A DNA stretch of 64,000 nt from Massilia aurea (GTDB lineage Bacteria; Pseudomonadota; Gammaproteobacteria; Burkholderiales; Burkholderiaceae_D), in contig NZ_JANUGZ010000001.1 of assembly GCF_024753205.1 (NCBI RefSeq), positions 124,001 to 188,000 of the forward strand. Reading direction: 5' to 3'. Every line of letters starts with the position of its first letter. Within the stretch, counting starts at the first letter, position 1. The notes under the pieces are model-generated. The model was not told the origin of the DNA. It did not search any database and saw only the letters and a list, made by a program, of their open reading frames with translations. Made by a program: the position numbers and the translations under genes. Positions 53,087 through 63,873 of the stretch are shown here, piece by piece.

Positions 53087-53905
53087 ATGGATGCCATCCG
53101 GCTGGGCCCGCTGTACCTCCCGATTGCCGTCGCCCTGTCGCTGGCCGCGGTGCTGGCGGCCACGCTGGTCGCCGAGTGGTTCCGGCGCCGGCGCGGCATC
53201 GACCCGGGCGGCGCGCTCTGGAACATGATCGTGGCCGGCTTCGTCTCGGCCCGTCTCGTGTTCGTCCTGAAGCACCATGCGATCTATCTGGCGGCGCCAT
53301 TGAGCGTGTTCGACATCCGTGATGGCGGCTTCTCGTCGGTCGCTGGACTGATCGCAGCGTGCGTGGTCGGGGCCGAGCTGACGCGCCGCCAGGCGGCGCT
53401 GCGGCGGCCCGTGCTGGCCTGCATGCTGGCCGGCTGCGCCGTCTGGTTCGGCGGCACGCTGCTGAACCAGGCATTCACGCCGCCCCATACGCCACTGCCG
53501 GACGTGATGGTGCGCCAGCTCGACGGCCGCGAAGTCGCGCTGCGCAGCTTTGCCGACCGCCCCGTCGTGCTGAACCTGTGGGCCACCTGGTGTCCACCGT
53601 GCCGGCGCGAAATGCCGGCCTTGTTGGCGGCGCAGGCGCAGCATCCCGACGTTGCGTTCGTGCTGGTCAACCAGGGCGAGTCCGCCGCCGTCGTGACCAC
53701 CTACGTCGAGCGCGAGCGCCTGCGCTTGCCGGCCCAGTCGGCCACGATCGTGCTGGACCCGGGCAGCCAGGTCGCCGCGCGCCTTGGCGCGGCCGGCATG
53801 CCGACGACGCTGTTCTACGATGCGGCGGGCCACCTGCGCACGCGCCATGTGGGCGAACTCTCGCCAGCGACACTGGCCGACAAGCTGACCGCGATCCGGC
53901 CCTGA
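53087..53905 (+). CDS. Lgt-like membrane domain fused to a TlpA-type thiol-disulfide oxidoreductase
   Basis: The 272-residue protein. Residues 1-130 form about four helices and resemble the first half of prolipoprotein diacylglyceryl transferase (ARLVFVLKHHAIYLAAP, then DIRDGGFSSVAGL), but the Lgt active-site His-Gly and Arg-Asn motifs are missing, so transferase activity is unlikely. Residues about 135-272 are a periplasmic thioredoxin fold with active site WCPPC and cis-Pro in GMPTTLFYD. I infer a membrane-tethered disulfide reductase. It stands between the CorC-like gene and a persulfide dioxygenase, 42 bases before the latter. Confidence 0.85.
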   Translation: MDAIRLGPLYLPIAVALSLAAVLAATLVAEWFRRRRGIDPGGALWNMIVAGFVSARLVFVLKHHAIYLAAPLSVFDIRDGGFSSVAGLIAACVVGAELTRRQAALRRPVLACMLAGCAVWFGGTLLNQAFTPPHTPLPDVMVRQLDGREVALRSFADRPVVLNLWATWCPPCRREMPALLAAQAQHPDVAFVLVNQGESAAVVTTYVERERLRLPAQSATIVLDPGSQVAARLGAAGMPTTLFYDAAGHLRTRHVGELSPATLADKLTAIRP

Positions 53906-53947
53906 ACCGCGTTTGTGGTACAACATGGCGCTACCGAGGAACCCATC

Positions 53948-54649
53948 ATGCAACTGAACCCGATCCAGCTGTTCGACGCCGAGTCGTCCACCTTCACCTA
54001 CATCCTGGCCGCGCCCGGCGCTGGCGACGCGGCCATCATCGATCCGGTCGACCGCCATTTCGAACGCGACCTGGCCCACCTCGAACGGCTTGGCCTGCGC
54101 CTGACGCATGTGTTCGAAACGCACGCGCACGCCGATCACGTCACGTCGGCCGGCCGCCTTCGGGCGCACACGGGCGCGAAAGCCTGCGCGCCAAGCGGCT
54201 GCGGCATCGCGCCGGCAGAAATCCAGCTGCAGGACGGCGACCGGATCGGCTTTGCCGACGGCGAAGAGCTTGCGGTGATCCACACGCCAGGCCACACGGC
54301 CGGCAGCATGTGCTACCTGTGGCGCGGCAACCTGTTCAGCGGCGACACACTGCTGATCGGCGGATGCGGCCGCACCGACTTCCAGGGCGGCAGCGCGGGC
54401 GATCTGTACGACAGCGTGACGCGCAAATTGTTCACGCTCGACGCCGCCACGCGGGTCTGGCCCGGCCATGATTACAAGGGGCAGTCGGTCTCGACCATCG
54501 GTTGGGAACGCGCGCACAATGCCCGCCTGGCCGGGCGCGGGCGCGCTGACTTCATCGCACTGATGGCGGCGCTCGACTTGCCACGCCCGGGCCTGATGGA
54601 TGTTGCGGTGCCAGCCAACCGCAATCTGGGACTGGCGCACAGCGTGTAA
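53948..54649 (+). CDS. ETHE1-like persulfide dioxygenase (MBL fold)
   Basis: The 233-residue protein starts at ATG 53948 with GAGGAA upstream. The metal-binding motif is THAHADHVTSAG (HxHxDH), with His in HTPGHTAGS and the Asp in SGDTLLIGGCGRTDFQGG. GCGRTDFQ-GG and PGHDYKG are specific to ETHE1/Sdo enzymes rather than glyoxalase II. It oxidises glutathione persulfide to sulfite using a mono-iron centre. Pairing with a TlpA-type protein suggests sulfur or thiol detoxification. Confidence 0.91.
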   Translation: MQLNPIQLFDAESSTFTYILAAPGAGDAAIIDPVDRHFERDLAHLERLGLRLTHVFETHAHADHVTSAGRLRAHTGAKACAPSGCGIAPAEIQLQDGDRIGFADGEELAVIHTPGHTAGSMCYLWRGNLFSGDTLLIGGCGRTDFQGGSAGDLYDSVTRKLFTLDAATRVWPGHDYKGQSVSTIGWERAHNARLAGRGRADFIALMAALDLPRPGLMDVAVPANRNLGLAHSV

Positions 54650-54660
54650 TTTTTACAGGC

Positions 54661-54687
54661 AAAAAAAAGCGCGGCCGAGGCCGCGCT
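54661..54687 (-). terminator. intrinsic terminator of the 34-residue gene
   Basis: The stem AGCGCGGCC/GGCCGCGCT (loop GA) is followed by eight T residues on the minus strand, 44 bases after the small-protein stop. The plus strand has no T tract there. Confidence 0.8.
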
Positions 54688-54730
54688 GCTCTAACCGTCA
54701 CCCGAGGAGTGACAGTTGTTGCTTCAGTAC

Positions 54731-54835
54731 TTAGTAACGCCAGGTCTTCTTTTGAGCGACCGGACGCTTCATGACCTTGGTCTGAAACTGTTTCCACAGC
54801 AGGCCCGCCAGGGCCATCATGATCATTTTGCGCAT
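54731..54835 (-). CDS. 34-residue small basic protein
   Basis: The protein begins MRKMIMMALAGLLWKQFQ and ends KKTWRY. It has an amphipathic, hydrophobic N-terminal half and a strongly basic C-terminal half. Evidence that it is real: GGAGA sits 6 bases before the ATG, it has its own terminator, and it occupies a gap between two other genes. A very long antisense frame continues through it across the permease gene, but only this terminal part has initiation and termination signals. Function is unknown; membrane association or nucleic-acid binding are guesses. Confidence 0.65.
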   Translation of the reverse strand: MRKMIMMALAGLLWKQFQTKVMKRPVAQKKTWRY

Positions 54836-54967
54836 GCTTGTCTCCAGTGAGTGTCGGCGAATTGCCATCACCACCAGCATAGCGCGCCCGCCAAAACCGT
54901 GGCGCGAGTTTGCCGCGCCCCGCCGATGCAGTAGAATCCCTGTCTTTATAGCAAGATCAAGAAACCG

Positions 54968-56329
54968 ATGATGGACGACGGGCACCACCAACTCAAGCGC
55001 GGGCTGAAGAACCGCCACATCCAGCTGATCGCCCTCGGCGGCGCCATCGGCACCGGCCTGTTCCTCGGCATCGCCTCGACCATCCAGATGGCCGGCCCCT
55101 CGGTGCTGCTCGGGTACGCCATTGCCGGCGCGGTCGCGTTCCTGATCATGCGCCAGCTGGGCGAGATGATCGTCGCCGAACCAGTAGCCGGCTCGTTCAG
55201 CCACTTCGCCGACAAGTATTGCGGGCGCCGGGCCGGCTTTGTCTCGGGCTGGAATTACTGGGTCATGTACATCCTCGTCAGTCTCGCCGAACTGACGGCG
55301 CTTGGCATCTATATGCAGTACTGGTTCCCGGAACTGCCGACGTGGGTCTCGGCACTGGGCTTCTTCGTGCTCGTCAACCTGCTCAGCCTGTTGAACGTGA
55401 AGGCCTTCGGCGAGCTGGAATTCTGGTTTGCTGTCATCAAGGTGGCGGCCGTGGTCGGCATGATCGTGTTCGGCCTGTACCTCTTGATCGGCGGCGGCGC
55501 CGGCCCCGAGGCGGGCGTGTCCAATCTGTGGCGCCATGGCGGCTTCTTCCCCAACGGTGTGGGCGGTCTGGCCATGGCCATGGCGGTGATCATGTTTTCG
55601 TTCGGCGGGCTGGAACTGATCGGCATCACCGCCGCCGAAGCGGACGACCCGTCGCGCACGATTCCGCGCGCGACCAATAACGCGCTGTACCGCATCCTGA
55701 TCTTCTACATCGGCGCGCTGGCCGTGCTGTTGATGCTGTTCCCGTGGCAAAAAGTCGTCACCGGTGGCAGCCCGTTCGTGCTGATCTTCGCCGCGCTCGA
55801 CAACGGCTGGGTCGCCAACGTCCTGAACCTGGTCGTGCTGACCGCCGCACTGTCGGTCTACAACGGCTGCGTGTATGCCAACAGCCGCATGCTGTTCGGC
55901 CTGGCTGCGCAAGGCAATGCGCCGCGCGCGCTGATGCGCACCAATGCACGCGGCGTGCCGCTCAATGCACTGGCCGTCTCGGCCGTGGCCACCGGTTCTG
56001 CCATCCTGATCAACTACTTCCTGCCAGAAGAAGCGCTCGGCATGGTGATGAGCCTGGCCGTCGCCGCGCTCGTGATCAACTGGGCGATGATCTCGTGGAG
56101 CCACCTGCGCTTCCGGCGCAGCAAGGACCAGGCAGGCGAGGCGACGCTGTTTCGCAGCCCGTGGTTTCCGCTGTCGAATTACGTGTGCCTGGCATTCGTC
56201 GCCATCCTGCTCGTGATCATGGCGATCACGCCGGGGCTGCGCATCTCGGTGATCCTGATCCCGATCTGGCTGGCGCTGCTGGGCCTGGGGTTCTGGCTGC
56301 GCGAGCGAAGCGCCGCTCTGAAGGGATAA
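54968..56329 (+). CDS. amino acid permease (APC superfamily, AAT family)
   Basis: The 453-residue, 12-helix proton symporter carries LKNRHIQLIALGGAIGTGLF, the AAT signature at helix 1 (AroP, PheP, ProY, GabP relatives). GEMIVAEPVAGSFSHFA and the helix 6 region SFGGLELIGITAAEADDP are also typical. The substrate is uncertain; aromatic amino acids would fit the nearby hmgA/hppD genes, but this is guesswork. The last coding bases recur as a direct repeat at 57250. Confidence 0.9.
   Translation: MMDDGHHQLKRGLKNRHIQLIALGGAIGTGLFLGIASTIQMAGPSVLLGYAIAGAVAFLIMRQLGEMIVAEPVAGSFSHFADKYCGRRAGFVSGWNYWVMYILVSLAELTALGIYMQYWFPELPTWVSALGFFVLVNLLSLLNVKAFGELEFWFAVIKVAAVVGMIVFGLYLLIGGGAGPEAGVSNLWRHGGFFPNGVGGLAMAMAVIMFSFGGLELIGITAAEADDPSRTIPRATNNALYRILIFYIGALAVLLMLFPWQKVVTGGSPFVLIFAALDNGWVANVLNLVVLTAALSVYNGCVYANSRMLFGLAAQGNAPRALMRTNARGVPLNALAVSAVATGSAILINYFLPEEALGMVMSLAVAALVINWAMISWSHLRFRRSKDQAGEATLFRSPWFPLSNYVCLAFVAILLVIMAITPGLRISVILIPIWLALLGLGFWLRERSAALKG
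56271..56304 (+). repeat. direct repeat, copy A (3' end of the permease gene)
   Basis: This 34-base stretch coding for part of LALLGLGFWLRE recurs at 57250-57283 with one mismatch. It lies inside the last codons of the permease gene. Confidence 0.85.
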
Positions 56330-56493
56330 ACCCAGGTGCGCTGCGCTCTCAGGGGCGCAGCAACACCGGTTGTGCAGGCGCAGTATGCGTTTCGAATGTC
56401 CGGGTGTGTGGCGAAAGCGGTATTTACAGCGTGCAGAAAAACTGTACAGTGATTGGCTGTTCTGCTCTGTAGTTCCATTGCCAAAGGACTGCC

Positions 56494-57153
56494 ATGAACC
56501 AGCCTTTCAAGACGCGCTACGTCACGTGTCTCACCGCAGTTTTGCTGCTCGCGCCGTTGGCGGCCGCCGCCCAGGACGAGGCAGGCTTCTACGCGAGTGC
56601 TTACGGGGGCGTCCCCGCCGCGCCGTCCACGAGCTTTTCGGAATTCCGTCCTACCGGTTCCGGTGTCGGGGGCACGGCCAAGTTTGGTGGCGGTCTCGGC
56701 TTCGGTGCTGCCGCGGGCCGTCGGTTCGGCAACGGGTGGGCCGTCGAGCTGGCGTGGGACGAGCGTGGCAATTATCTCAGGCGCGTTGGTGGCGTCTCAG
56801 TCGATGGCAATATCTTTTCCGAACTGGTCCTGTTGAACGGCTATTACCGGTTTCCGGCCCGGGGCGCGCTGCGCCCATTCATCGGCGCTGGTCTGGGCTA
56901 CGTGGTCGCCGTGGATATCGACGTTGACCGAAACGGGTCTGAGCAGGAGTATTCACGCAAAGGCGGCGTGGCGGTACAAGCCATCGTGGGCGCCGAGTAC
57001 ATCCTCTCGCCCCGCTGGCGCCTGAGCGGCGATGCGCGCTGGACGAGTGTCGAGAGCGGCACGTTCAAGGCCTCTGATGCCGGCAATGTGTTGATCGGCA
57101 AGCCGAAATATCGACCTGCTTCGCTCAATGTCGGCATCACCTATCTGTTCTAA
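56494..57153 (+). CDS. outer-membrane beta-barrel protein (OmpW/OmpA-like)
   Basis: The 219-residue protein has a signal peptide ending AAAAQ. The mature chain begins DEAGFYASAYGG, the typical first strand of small 8-stranded barrels. Further strands include GGLGFGAAAGRRFGNGWAVE and LRPFIGAGLGYVVAV, and the last strand ends NVGITYLF with terminal Phe. It has no peptidoglycan-binding domain. Function is unknown. The gene, with about 940 bases of flanking DNA, is bounded by the direct repeats at 56271 and 57250. Confidence 0.85.
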   Translation: MNQPFKTRYVTCLTAVLLLAPLAAAAQDEAGFYASAYGGVPAAPSTSFSEFRPTGSGVGGTAKFGGGLGFGAAAGRRFGNGWAVELAWDERGNYLRRVGGVSVDGNIFSELVLLNGYYRFPARGALRPFIGAGLGYVVAVDIDVDRNGSEQEYSRKGGVAVQAIVGAEYILSPRWRLSGDARWTSVESGTFKASDAGNVLIGKPKYRPASLNVGITYLF

Positions 57154-57249
57154 GCGGCCCGAGGCACGTCCAACTGCCTTCCAGCAGCCTGCTTCGCTCG
57201 ATGATTTTGCTGCATCGCATTTAAGCACCATCTTCCCGCTTGAGCAGGT

Positions 57250-57283
57250 TGGCGCTGCCGGGCCTGGGGTTCTGGCTGCGCGA
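57250..57283 (+). repeat. direct repeat, copy B (remnant of a permease 3' end)
   Basis: It is identical to copy A at 33 of 34 positions and is non-coding here, lying between the barrel gene and the DinB gene. In the permease frame it reads LALPGLGFWLRERRAS. It may be the original 3' end of the permease, separated by an insertion, or a short duplication. Confidence 0.85.
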
Positions 57284-57297
57284 ACGGCGCGCCAGCA

Positions 57298-57840
57298 TTA
57301 CGCCGGAGGCCGGTCCCCGATCAGCACCAGCAGGTCGGTCACGCCGATATCGGCGCCGGCCTGCGTCAGCAAGGTGCTGGCCTGGCCACGGTGATGGGTC
57401 TGGTGATTGAAGAAGTGCAGCAGCAAGCTGCCGAACGGCTTGCAGAACGTGGCGCCACGCGTGTTGCGGTAAGCCAGCACGTAGTCCAGATCGGCTGCCG
57501 TTACCTCGGCCGCCAGCGCCATGATGATCCCGTCGATCCGCTCGCGCTGCTCGCGCAGCAGCGGCAGGCTGTCCCCGTACGACTGGCGCAAGTCGACCGG
57601 AATCGCCGCGCCGCGCAGCGTCTCGAGCGCGCGAAAAATCGTCGCATGGCCAGCAAAGCGTGACAGCCAGATGCTGTCGGCTGCGACCAGGTGGTTCAGC
57701 GTTCCCAGCAATGATCCAAAAAAGGCACCACGGTCGGCAACCACTGCCTCATGCGGCAAGTTCGCGGCCGCGTCGTACAACTGGCGGTTCATTGTCGCGT
57801 TGTAGCGTGCCAGCAGAAGGATGTCGTCGCAGGTCGGCAT
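57298..57840 (-). CDS. DinB-family protein
   Basis: The 180-residue protein starts at ATG 57840, preceded by GGAGG. The four-helix bundle carries the DinB/YfiT His triad: His in LLGTLNHLVAAD and the HQTHHRGQ pair. This superfamily includes metal-dependent thiol-handling enzymes; the substrate here is unknown. An in-frame extension to 58044 is poorly coding-like and overlaps the bkd promoter region. Confidence 0.87.
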   Translation of the reverse strand: MPTCDDILLLARYNATMNRQLYDAAANLPHEAVVADRGAFFGSLLGTLNHLVAADSIWLSRFAGHATIFRALETLRGAAIPVDLRQSYGDSLPLLREQRERIDGIIMALAAEVTAADLDYVLAYRNTRGATFCKPFGSLLLHFFNHQTHHRGQASTLLTQAGADIGVTDLLVLIGDRPPA

Positions 57841-58028
57841 GCTGCCTCCGGTCATGGGGAAACTCAATTCTCTCACCCGCGCGTCTTTCCTCCGAAAATT
57901 AAATTGCTGCATCGCGTTGCCCGCACTGCCTGGCCGCAAACACAGCATGACGCTGCACAAGCCCGCCGATTCGTCTGCGCACGCCACTCCCGTATGGTGC
58001 ATAGCAATATGAAAATAGTTCGCCGCAG

Positions 58029-60380
<2,352 letters not shown>

Positions 60381-60382
60381 TC

Positions 60383-61726
60383 ATGGGGATTCATGTCATC
60401 AAGATGCCGGACCTGGGCGAAGGCATCGCTGAAGTGGAAGTCGTGGCCTGGCACGTGCAGCCGGGCGACACGGTGCGCGAAGACCAGGTGCTGGCCGACG
60501 TCATGACCGACAAGGCGACGGTGGAGATTCCGTCGCCGGTCGCCGGGACGATCACGAGCCTGGGCGGCGCGATCGGCCAATCGCTGGCCGTGGGCGCAGA
60601 ACTGATCCGCCTCGAAGTGGCCGGCGCCGGCAACGTCAGCGCCGACAAGGCGCGCAAGGAGCCCGTGCAATCGGGCGCGGCCACCGCGCCGGCCGAAGAA
60701 GTCGCTGAACCGCAGCTCGAGGCTGTGGCGGCGCATGCCGCAGAAACATCAGCGCCGGCCGTTGCACCAGCCAAGCCGGCGCCCGCTCCGGCAGCCAAGC
60801 CAGCGCCAGCCAGGGCTACCTCCGGCGCGCCACTGCGCGCCGACGGCGAAAAACCGCTGGCCCCGCCGGCCGTGCGCCAGCGCGCCTGGGACCTGGGCGT
60901 CGAGCTGCAGTTCGTGCCTGGCAGCGGGCCTGCGGGCCGTATCACGCACGCCGACCTCGATGCGCACGTGGCTGGCCGCCGCGGCGCCGCGGCCAATGGC
61001 GCGATGGACGAGCGCTATGCCGAGCAGCACGGCGAACACGCCACGCAGATCATCGGTCTGCGCCGCAAGATCGCCGAGAAGATGCAGGAAGCCAAGCGCA
61101 ATATCCCGCACTTCACTTACGTCGAAGAAGTCGATGTGACTGAACTGGAAGCGCTGCGCCTGCAACTCAACGCCCGTTACGGGCAAGAGCGCGGCAAGCT
61201 CACGCTGCTGCCGCTGTTGATGCGCGCCGTGGTGCTGGCGCTGCGCAGCTATCCGATGATGAGCGCGCGCTACGACGACGAGGCCAATACGCTGACAACC
61301 TACGACGCGGCCCATATCGGTATCGCGGCGCAGACCGAGTCGGGCCTGATGGTGCCGGTCGTGCGCCACGCCGAATCGCGCGACCCATGGTCGAGCGCCG
61401 CCGAAATCGCACGCCTGGCTGAAGCCGCCCGCAGCGGCAAGGCCACGCGTGACGAGCTGACCGGCTCGACGATCACGATCACGAGCTTGGGCGCGCTGGG
61501 CGGCATCGTCACGACGCCTGTCATCAACCGGCCCGAGGTCGCCATCGTCGGTGTGAACCGCATCGTCGACCGTCCCGTCATCCGTGACGGCGCGATGGTG
61601 GCGCGCAAGATGATGAACCTGTCATCCTCGTTCGACCACCGCGTCATCGACGGCATGGTGGCCGCCCAGTTCGTGCAGTCGATCCGGGGCTACCTCGAAT
61701 TTCCTGCCACCCTGTTCGTGGAGTAA
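60383..61726 (+). CDS. bkdB: branched-chain 2-oxoacid dehydrogenase E2 (dihydrolipoyl acyltransferase)
   Basis: The 447-residue protein starts at ATG 60383 behind GGAGG. The N-terminal lipoyl domain has the modified Lys in VMTDKATVEIPSPV. An Ala/Pro-rich linker (about 90-150) and a peripheral-subunit-binding domain (PLAPPAVRQRAWDLGVEL) follow. The catalytic domain has SSFDHRVIDGMVAAQF (HxxDG active site). It transfers the acyl group from E1 to CoA. A frame extending upstream to 60317 only reads through the end of E1 beta in another frame. Confidence 0.95.
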   Translation: MGIHVIKMPDLGEGIAEVEVVAWHVQPGDTVREDQVLADVMTDKATVEIPSPVAGTITSLGGAIGQSLAVGAELIRLEVAGAGNVSADKARKEPVQSGAATAPAEEVAEPQLEAVAAHAAETSAPAVAPAKPAPAPAAKPAPARATSGAPLRADGEKPLAPPAVRQRAWDLGVELQFVPGSGPAGRITHADLDAHVAGRRGAAANGAMDERYAEQHGEHATQIIGLRRKIAEKMQEAKRNIPHFTYVEEVDVTELEALRLQLNARYGQERGKLTLLPLLMRAVVLALRSYPMMSARYDDEANTLTTYDAAHIGIAAQTESGLMVPVVRHAESRDPWSSAAEIARLAEAARSGKATRDELTGSTITITSLGALGGIVTTPVINRPEVAIVGVNRIVDRPVIRDGAMVARKMMNLSSSFDHRVIDGMVAAQFVQSIRGYLEFPATLFVE

Positions 61727-61729
61727 GCG

Positions 61730-63133
61730 ATGGAGACGATCAATACGACATTGCTGATCATCGGTGGCGGCCCGGCCGGCTACGTGGCGGGCATCCGCGC
61801 CGGCCAGTTGGGCATTCCGACCGTCCTCGTCGAAGGCGCGCAGCCGGGCGGCACCTGCCTGAACATCGGCTGCATTCCGTCCAAGGCGCTGATCCATGCG
61901 GCCGACGAGTACGCCAAGACCGTGCACTACGCGGCGCAGACGTCGCCACTGGGGATCAAGGTAGATTCGCCCAGCATCGATCTCGAAAAAACGGTGGCCT
62001 GGAAGGACGGCATCGTCAAGCGCCTGACCGGCGGCGTGGGCGCGTTGCTGAAGAAACAGGGCGTGCGTGTGGTACGCGGCTGGGCACGCGTCCTCGACGG
62101 CAAGACAGTCGAGGTGCAGCCTCACGAAGGCAGCGGCCAGGAACCGGTGCGCATCCGCTGCGAACATTTGCTGCTGGCCAGCGGCTCGCATGCGGTCGAA
62201 CTGCCGTTCATGCCGTTCGGCGGGCCGGTGATTTCGTCGACCGAGGCGCTGTCACTGAGCGAAGTGCCGCGCCGCATGGCCGTGGTCGGCGCTGGTTATA
62301 TCGGTCTGGAACTGGGTACGGCGTTTCGCAAGCTGGGCAGCCAGGTCACGGTTGTCGAGGCGGCCGAGCGCATTCTGCCAGCCTATGATGCCGATTTGGT
62401 CAAACCGGTTGCCAGTTCGCTCGAGCGGCTTGGTGTCGAGGTGCGCCTGGCCACCTCGGTGCTGGGTATGGAAGGCGAGCGGGTCAAGGTGCGCGACGCG
62501 TCCGGCGTCGAAGCCTATCTCGAGGCTGACCGCGTACTGGTGGCCGTGGGCCGCAAGCCGGCAACCACCGGCTGGGGCCTGGAACATCTGATGCTCGATA
62601 TGAACGGGCGCGCCGTCAAGGTTGACGAGCAATGCCGCACGTCGATGCGTAATGTCTGGGCGATTGGCGACCTGACCGGGGAGCCGATGCTGGCGCACCG
62701 CGCGATGGCGCAGGGAGAGATGGTGGCCGAGATCATCGCCGGCAAGCGGCGCTGGTTCCATCCGGCGGCCATTCCGGCTGTCTGCTACACCGATCCCGAG
62801 ATCGTGGTGGCCGGCATGTCCCCTGGCGAGGCGGCAGCGGCCAACATCGACGCCATCAGCGCGAGCTTCCCGTTCAGCGCCAACGGGCGGGCGATGACTA
62901 TCGAGAGCACGGACGGTTTTGTCCGCGTCGTCGCGCGCAAGGACAATCACCTGATCCTGGGCTGGCAGGCGGTGGGCGTCGGCGTGGCCGAACTGGCGGC
63001 AGGCTTCACGCAGTCGATCGAACTGGGCGCGCAACTGGAAGACGTCGCGCGCACGATCCACGCCCATCCTACTCTCGGTGAAGCGGTGCAGGAAGCAGCG
63101 CTGCGCGCGCTGGGCCACGCACTGCATATCTGA
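61730..63133 (+). CDS. lpdV: dihydrolipoamide dehydrogenase (E3)
   Basis: The 467-residue flavoprotein has the FAD-binding [19 protein letters not shown], the redox disulfide [17 protein letters not shown], an NAD site at [15 protein letters not shown] and the active-site pair HAHPTLGE. It reoxidises the lipoyl group of the preceding E2. The start lies 3 bases behind the E2 stop, so this E3 is dedicated to the complex. Confidence 0.95.
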   Translation: METINTTLLIIGGGPAGYVAGIRAGQLGIPTVLVEGAQPGGTCLNIGCIPSKALIHAADEYAKTVHYAAQTSPLGIKVDSPSIDLEKTVAWKDGIVKRLTGGVGALLKKQGVRVVRGWARVLDGKTVEVQPHEGSGQEPVRIRCEHLLLASGSHAVELPFMPFGGPVISSTEALSLSEVPRRMAVVGAGYIGLELGTAFRKLGSQVTVVEAAERILPAYDADLVKPVASSLERLGVEVRLATSVLGMEGERVKVRDASGVEAYLEADRVLVAVGRKPATTGWGLEHLMLDMNGRAVKVDEQCRTSMRNVWAIGDLTGEPMLAHRAMAQGEMVAEIIAGKRRWFHPAAIPAVCYTDPEIVVAGMSPGEAAAANIDAISASFPFSANGRAMTIESTDGFVRVVARKDNHLILGWQAVGVGVAELAAGFTQSIELGAQLEDVARTIHAHPTLGEAVQEAALRALGHALHI

Positions 63134-63138
63134 TGCAG

Positions 63139-63176
63139 GCGCCGTCCCGTCCAGGGACGGCGCTTCAGCCCTTTTT
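63139..63176 (+). terminator. terminator of the bkd operon
   Basis: The stem GCGCCGTCCC/GGGACGGCGC (10 bp, loop 5) is followed by eight bases and then TTTTTT. Confidence 0.7.
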
Positions 63177-63198
63177 TCCTCTTATTGCCGGTGACTGG

Positions 63199-63834
63199 TT
63201 ACGCGCTGGTGGCCGGCGCGACGCGGGGCCGCTTGGACAGCGCGGTGCCAAGGCGCAACGCCGCAGCGACGGCCTCGTCGATCGGCGGCTCGTAGTTGCA
63301 TGCGATCCAGCGCATCGCAATATGGATCACACCACCGATAACGCCTGCCTGCAGCAATTCGTCGTCCAGCAGATCCGGCGCCACCAGGCGCGTGACAGCC
63401 AGACCAAATTCGCGCAGCGATTCGTCGAAGGTACGGTCCACGGCAGCACTCACACCACGGATCTCGACGAGGAAAACACGTGCTGAGCGGGGGTCGCGCT
63501 GAATCGAAGAGAAATAAGCGTAGAGCATGGCTCGCGAGCGCGCAATCCTGCCACCGCGCGCAGATTCTCCGGCCAGCAGCACTCGTTCACGCACCAGATC
63601 GGTGATGAAATTGTAGCTGTCGATCAGGAGCATTTCGCTATTCGCGAATGATTCGTAGAAGTAGCGCTCGGTGAGACCCGCGGCGTCGCAAACAGCCTTG
63701 ACGGTCGCGTTGTGATAGCCCCGCTCGCCATATACGCTGATGGCGCCGGCAATGAGGCGGTTACGCCGGTCGGCGCGACGCTGCTCAGGCGTCTGTCCGC
63801 GATAGGAGCGAGTGTTTGATATCTCTTGAGTCAT
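63199..63834 (-). CDS. TetR-family transcriptional regulator
   Basis: The 211-residue protein starts at ATG 63834; two alternative in-frame starts lie upstream. The N-terminal helix-turn-helix reads ATVKAVCDAAGLTERYFYES, and the C-terminal ligand domain is all-helical. The gene is convergent with the bkd operon and faces unseen DNA to the right across a palindrome (63850-63866). TetR proteins in such places often answer acyl-CoA or fatty acid ligands, but control of bkd is only possible, not shown. Confidence 0.88.
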   Translation of the reverse strand: MTQEISNTRSYRGQTPEQRRADRRNRLIAGAISVYGERGYHNATVKAVCDAAGLTERYFYESFANSEMLLIDSYNFITDLVRERVLLAGESARGGRIARSRAMLYAYFSSIQRDPRSARVFLVEIRGVSAAVDRTFDESLREFGLAVTRLVAPDLLDDELLQAGVIGGVIHIAMRWIACNYEPPIDEAVAAALRLGTALSKRPRVAPATSA

Positions 63835-63849
63835 TGCAACATTCTGACA

Positions 63850-63866
63850 CATTATCACTAATAATG
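63850..63866. promoter_or_regulatory. candidate TetR operator
   Basis: CATTAT-CACTA-ATAATG is a perfect 6-bp inverted repeat just upstream of the TetR start, overlapping a GATAAT box on the minus strand. Autoregulation is the simplest reading. Confidence 0.55.
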
Positions 63867-63873
63867 ATGACAA

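Noticed and set aside
54836..56104. N-terminal extension of the 34-residue gene into a 457-residue frame
   Set aside because: The extension is antisense to the amino acid permease and lacks a ribosome site; only the last 34 codons have their own start signal.
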